Shown here in pieces: positions 62,150 to 64,000 of a stretch of 64,000 nt of DNA. The notes beneath the pieces are model-generated. The model saw only the letters and a program-made list of their open reading frames with translations, was not told the DNA's origin and made no database searches. Location: contig JAJFLU010000053.1 of NCBI GenBank assembly GCA_021772515.1, forward strand, positions 148,741 to 212,740. The letters are read 5' to 3'. Every line of letters begins with the position of its first letter. Position 1 is the first letter of the stretch. The DNA is from Opitutales bacterium (GTDB taxonomy: Bacteria > Verrucomicrobiota > Verrucomicrobiia > Opitutales > UBA2987). The position numbers and the translations under genes were made by a program.

Positions 62150-64000
62150 ATGAACAGTAACCAATTCAATGACAAAGATGATAACGCAGCCACAACCGTT
62201 GCAGCCACTCTTGACTTATTGTCCGATGCAACCAGTCTGCGGTCCTCTCTGGATCATGTCGCCGTCAACATTCTTATCGCAGATACAGACCTGAATATCA
62301 TTTACGCCAACCCGAATGCAGTGGCGACCTTAACCGATATCGCCGGGGAGGTGAAAAACGCTTTTGGCCTATCCATTAATGATATCGTAGGCGGTTCCAT
62401 TCACCGTTTTCACAAAGACCCCGCTCGTATCGAAAAAATCCTCCGTAATTCAGCCTCGCTACCCCATACGGCCCAGTTCGAATTTGCCGAGATCACCCTT
62501 GATGTGACAGTTGACTCTATTTCGGCGAGTCATGGGGAAGCCGGATATATTGTCACATGGGAGAATGTTAGCGAAAAGAAGAAAAATGAAGAAAAAAATG
62601 CGGCATTTCAGGCGCAATTCGAGGCTATTGGTAAATCTATGGCGGTCATTGAATTTGATCTGAACGGTACCATAATTACAGCCAACGACAATTTCCTCAA
62701 TACTTTAGGCTATCGGTTGGATGAAATCAAGGGGCAGCACCACGGTATGTTTGTGGAGGAAAGCTATGGCAGGAGTTCTGAGTATAAGGAGTTTTGGGCC
62801 AAGCTCAATCGGGGTGAATACCAGGCTGCGGAATACAAGCGTATTGGCAAGGGCGGTAAGGAAGTATGGATTCAGGCTTCCTACAATCCCATTAACGATC
62901 TCAATGGAAATCCTTTCAAGGTGGTCAAATATGCCACGGAGGTTACCGATCAGAAATTACAAAACGCCGATTTCACCGGGCAGATTGATGCCATTAGCAA
63001 AGCCCAGGCGGTAATTTCTTTTGAAATGGACGGCACCATCATTTCGGCCAATGACAATTTTCTGGGTGCGCTGGGTTACAGGTTGGAGGAAGTAAAGGGT
63101 CAGCACCACAGAATGTTTGCGGAGGAAAATTATGGCAGGAGCGCTGAGTATAAAGAGTTTTGGGCAAAACTCAACCGTGGTGAATACCAGGCAGGTGAAT
63201 ACCTGCGTATCGGTAAAGGCGGTAAAGAAGTATGGATTCAGGCCTCCTACAATCCGATTTACGATCTCAACGGAAATCCTTTCAAAGTCGTTAAATACGC
63301 AACTGACATCACTCAACAAAAACTCGAAGCGCGGGAGGCACGGGAGAGAGAACAGAAAGAAGCCGCTGAACTTCGCCAGAAGGTGGATTCAATCCTCGGG
63401 GTTGTCGAAGCTGCCGGTGAAGGAGATTTGACCAAAGAAATTACCGTTGTTGGTGATGACGCAATTGGTCAGGTCGGGAAAGGCCTTTTGCAGTTCTTCA
63501 CCACCCTTCGAGAAAGCATGGGGGGTATTAATTCAAACGCAAATTCGCTTTCTTCCGCCTCTGAAAACCTGAATTCAATCAGTGAGACGATGGCCGGAAA
63601 TGCCGAGGAAACCTCCGTGCAGGCCAATGTCGTATCCGCCGCCAGCGAGCAGGTCACCAATAATGTGCAAACCGTTGCCACGGGGGCCGAGGAGATGAGC
63701 GCCAGCATCAAGGAGATTGCCCGCAACGCCACAGAGGCATCGGCAGTTGCCGATCGCGCTGTAAAGGTTGCCGAAACAACCAACACAACGGTGGGTAAAC
63801 TCGGCGTAAGTAGCGCGGAGATCGGGCAAGTCATCAAGGTGATCACCTCGATAGCCCAGCAGACCAACCTTTTGGCCCTCAACGCCACCATCGAGGCGGC
63901 TCGGGCAGGAGAAGCCGGCAAAGGCTTTGCCGTGGTGGCAAATGAGGTCAAGGAATTGGCCAAAGAAACCGCCAAGGCAACGGAGGACATCAGCCAGAAA
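62150..64000 (+). CDS. Soluble methyl-accepting chemotaxis protein with three PAS domains, partial
   Basis: The frame is open from an ATG at 62150 to the window end (617 codons, still open). It has no membrane segment. A divergent PAS lies at about residues 25-150 ([19 protein letters not shown]). Two nearly identical PAS domains follow (near 160-270 and 282-392; [42 protein letters not shown]). Then come a HAMP-like segment and the MCP signalling helices with the conserved tip ([20 protein letters not shown]). The domain order resembles BdlA-type receptors that signal to chemotaxis or biofilm-dispersal systems. The C-terminal end is outside the window. Confidence 0.9.
   Translation, partial: MNSNQFNDKDDNAATTVAATLDLLSDATSLRSSLDHVAVNILIADTDLNIIYANPNAVATLTDIAGEVKNAFGLSINDIVGGSIHRFHKDPARIEKILRNSASLPHTAQFEFAEITLDVTVDSISASHGEAGYIVTWENVSEKKKNEEKNAAFQAQFEAIGKSMAVIEFDLNGTIITANDNFLNTLGYRLDEIKGQHHGMFVEESYGRSSEYKEFWAKLNRGEYQAAEYKRIGKGGKEVWIQASYNPINDLNGNPFKVVKYATEVTDQKLQNADFTGQIDAISKAQAVISFEMDGTIISANDNFLGALGYRLEEVKGQHHRMFAEENYGRSAEYKEFWAKLNRGEYQAGEYLRIGKGGKEVWIQASYNPIYDLNGNPFKVVKYATDITQQKLEAREAREREQKEAAELRQKVDSILGVVEAAGEGDLTKEITVVGDDAIGQVGKGLLQFFTTLRESMGGINSNANSLSSASENLNSISETMAGNAEETSVQANVVSAASEQVTNNVQTVATGAEEMSASIKEIARNATEASAVADRAVKVAETTNTTVGKLGVSSAEIGQVIKVITSIAQQTNLLALNATIEAARAGEAGKGFAVVANEVKELAKETAKATEDISQK

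Noticed and set aside
63469..63990. A 173-codon minus-strand frame at the right end
   Set aside because: It is the shadow of the MCP signalling helices on the plus strand.

Overview
The window reads like a chromosome segment of a Gram-negative bacterium of the PVC group, most likely a verrucomicrobium of the Opitutia/Puniceicoccales type. This placement is inferred from gene style: a large secreted leucine-rich-repeat protein with a verrucomicrobial-looking C-terminal module, an exosortase-EpsI fusion beside a Wza/BY-kinase exopolysaccharide cassette, a short class I IlvC, and abundant PAS-rich hybrid kinases. No rRNA gene or species-level marker is present, so the placement is only moderately certain.

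Layout. 1-13.6 kb is housekeeping: a partial L,D-transpeptidase, asd, tRNA-Val(UAC), ilvN, ilvC, a hemC-hemD-trpF operon, a small lipoprotein, alaS-yhbY and leuB on the minus strand, then an MBL-fold hydrolase, ribD and rdgB. 13.6-17.3 kb is accessory: a secreted protein of unknown function, an A+T-rich gap, and a two-gene unit made of a stand-alone IS1595-type zinc-ribbon/HTH protein and a P63C-domain protein behind a promoter with repeated operator-like boxes. 17.4-27.4 kb is an exopolysaccharide export locus: outer-membrane barrel, Wza-like exporter, Wzz/BY-kinase, an A+T-rich methyltransferase and small-molecule kinase pair, an O-antigen ligase-like protein with a TPR-like tail, and a convergent exosortase-EpsI fusion. 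Transketolase follows.

29.6-38.6 kb is shaped by mobile repeats. A ~270-bp highly palindromic element occurs three times (29929, 36885, 38230), always in the same orientation and always upstream of a gene. A RAYT (Y1/HUH transposase) gene bounded by 14-bp inverted repeats sits next to the first copy. The region also holds an arsR-SRPBCC operon split by the first copy, a ~1580-residue LRR/FG-GAP secreted protein, hisI and a DUF167 gene. 38.6-41.7 kb is a glycosyltransferase/GH13_18 phosphorylase pair, probably for a glucosylglycerate-type solute. It is followed by a second arsR-SRPBCC operon with two clear operators, an OlsF-like ornithine-lipid synthase and a membrane-attached serine hydrolase.

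46.8-64.0 kb is a signalling island: three giant hybrid histidine kinases, a stand-alone receiver, a truncated haemoglobin and a soluble PAS-PAS-PAS chemoreceptor cut by the window end. The three kinases share a 130-residue PAS-PAC module repeated at an exact 390-bp pitch (2, 2 and 5 copies). The third kinase has ten PAS domains in the order C-D-C-D-C-A-B-A-B-A. Together with the globin and chemoreceptor this looks like an integrated environmental-sensing locus, although the ligands cannot be read from sequence.
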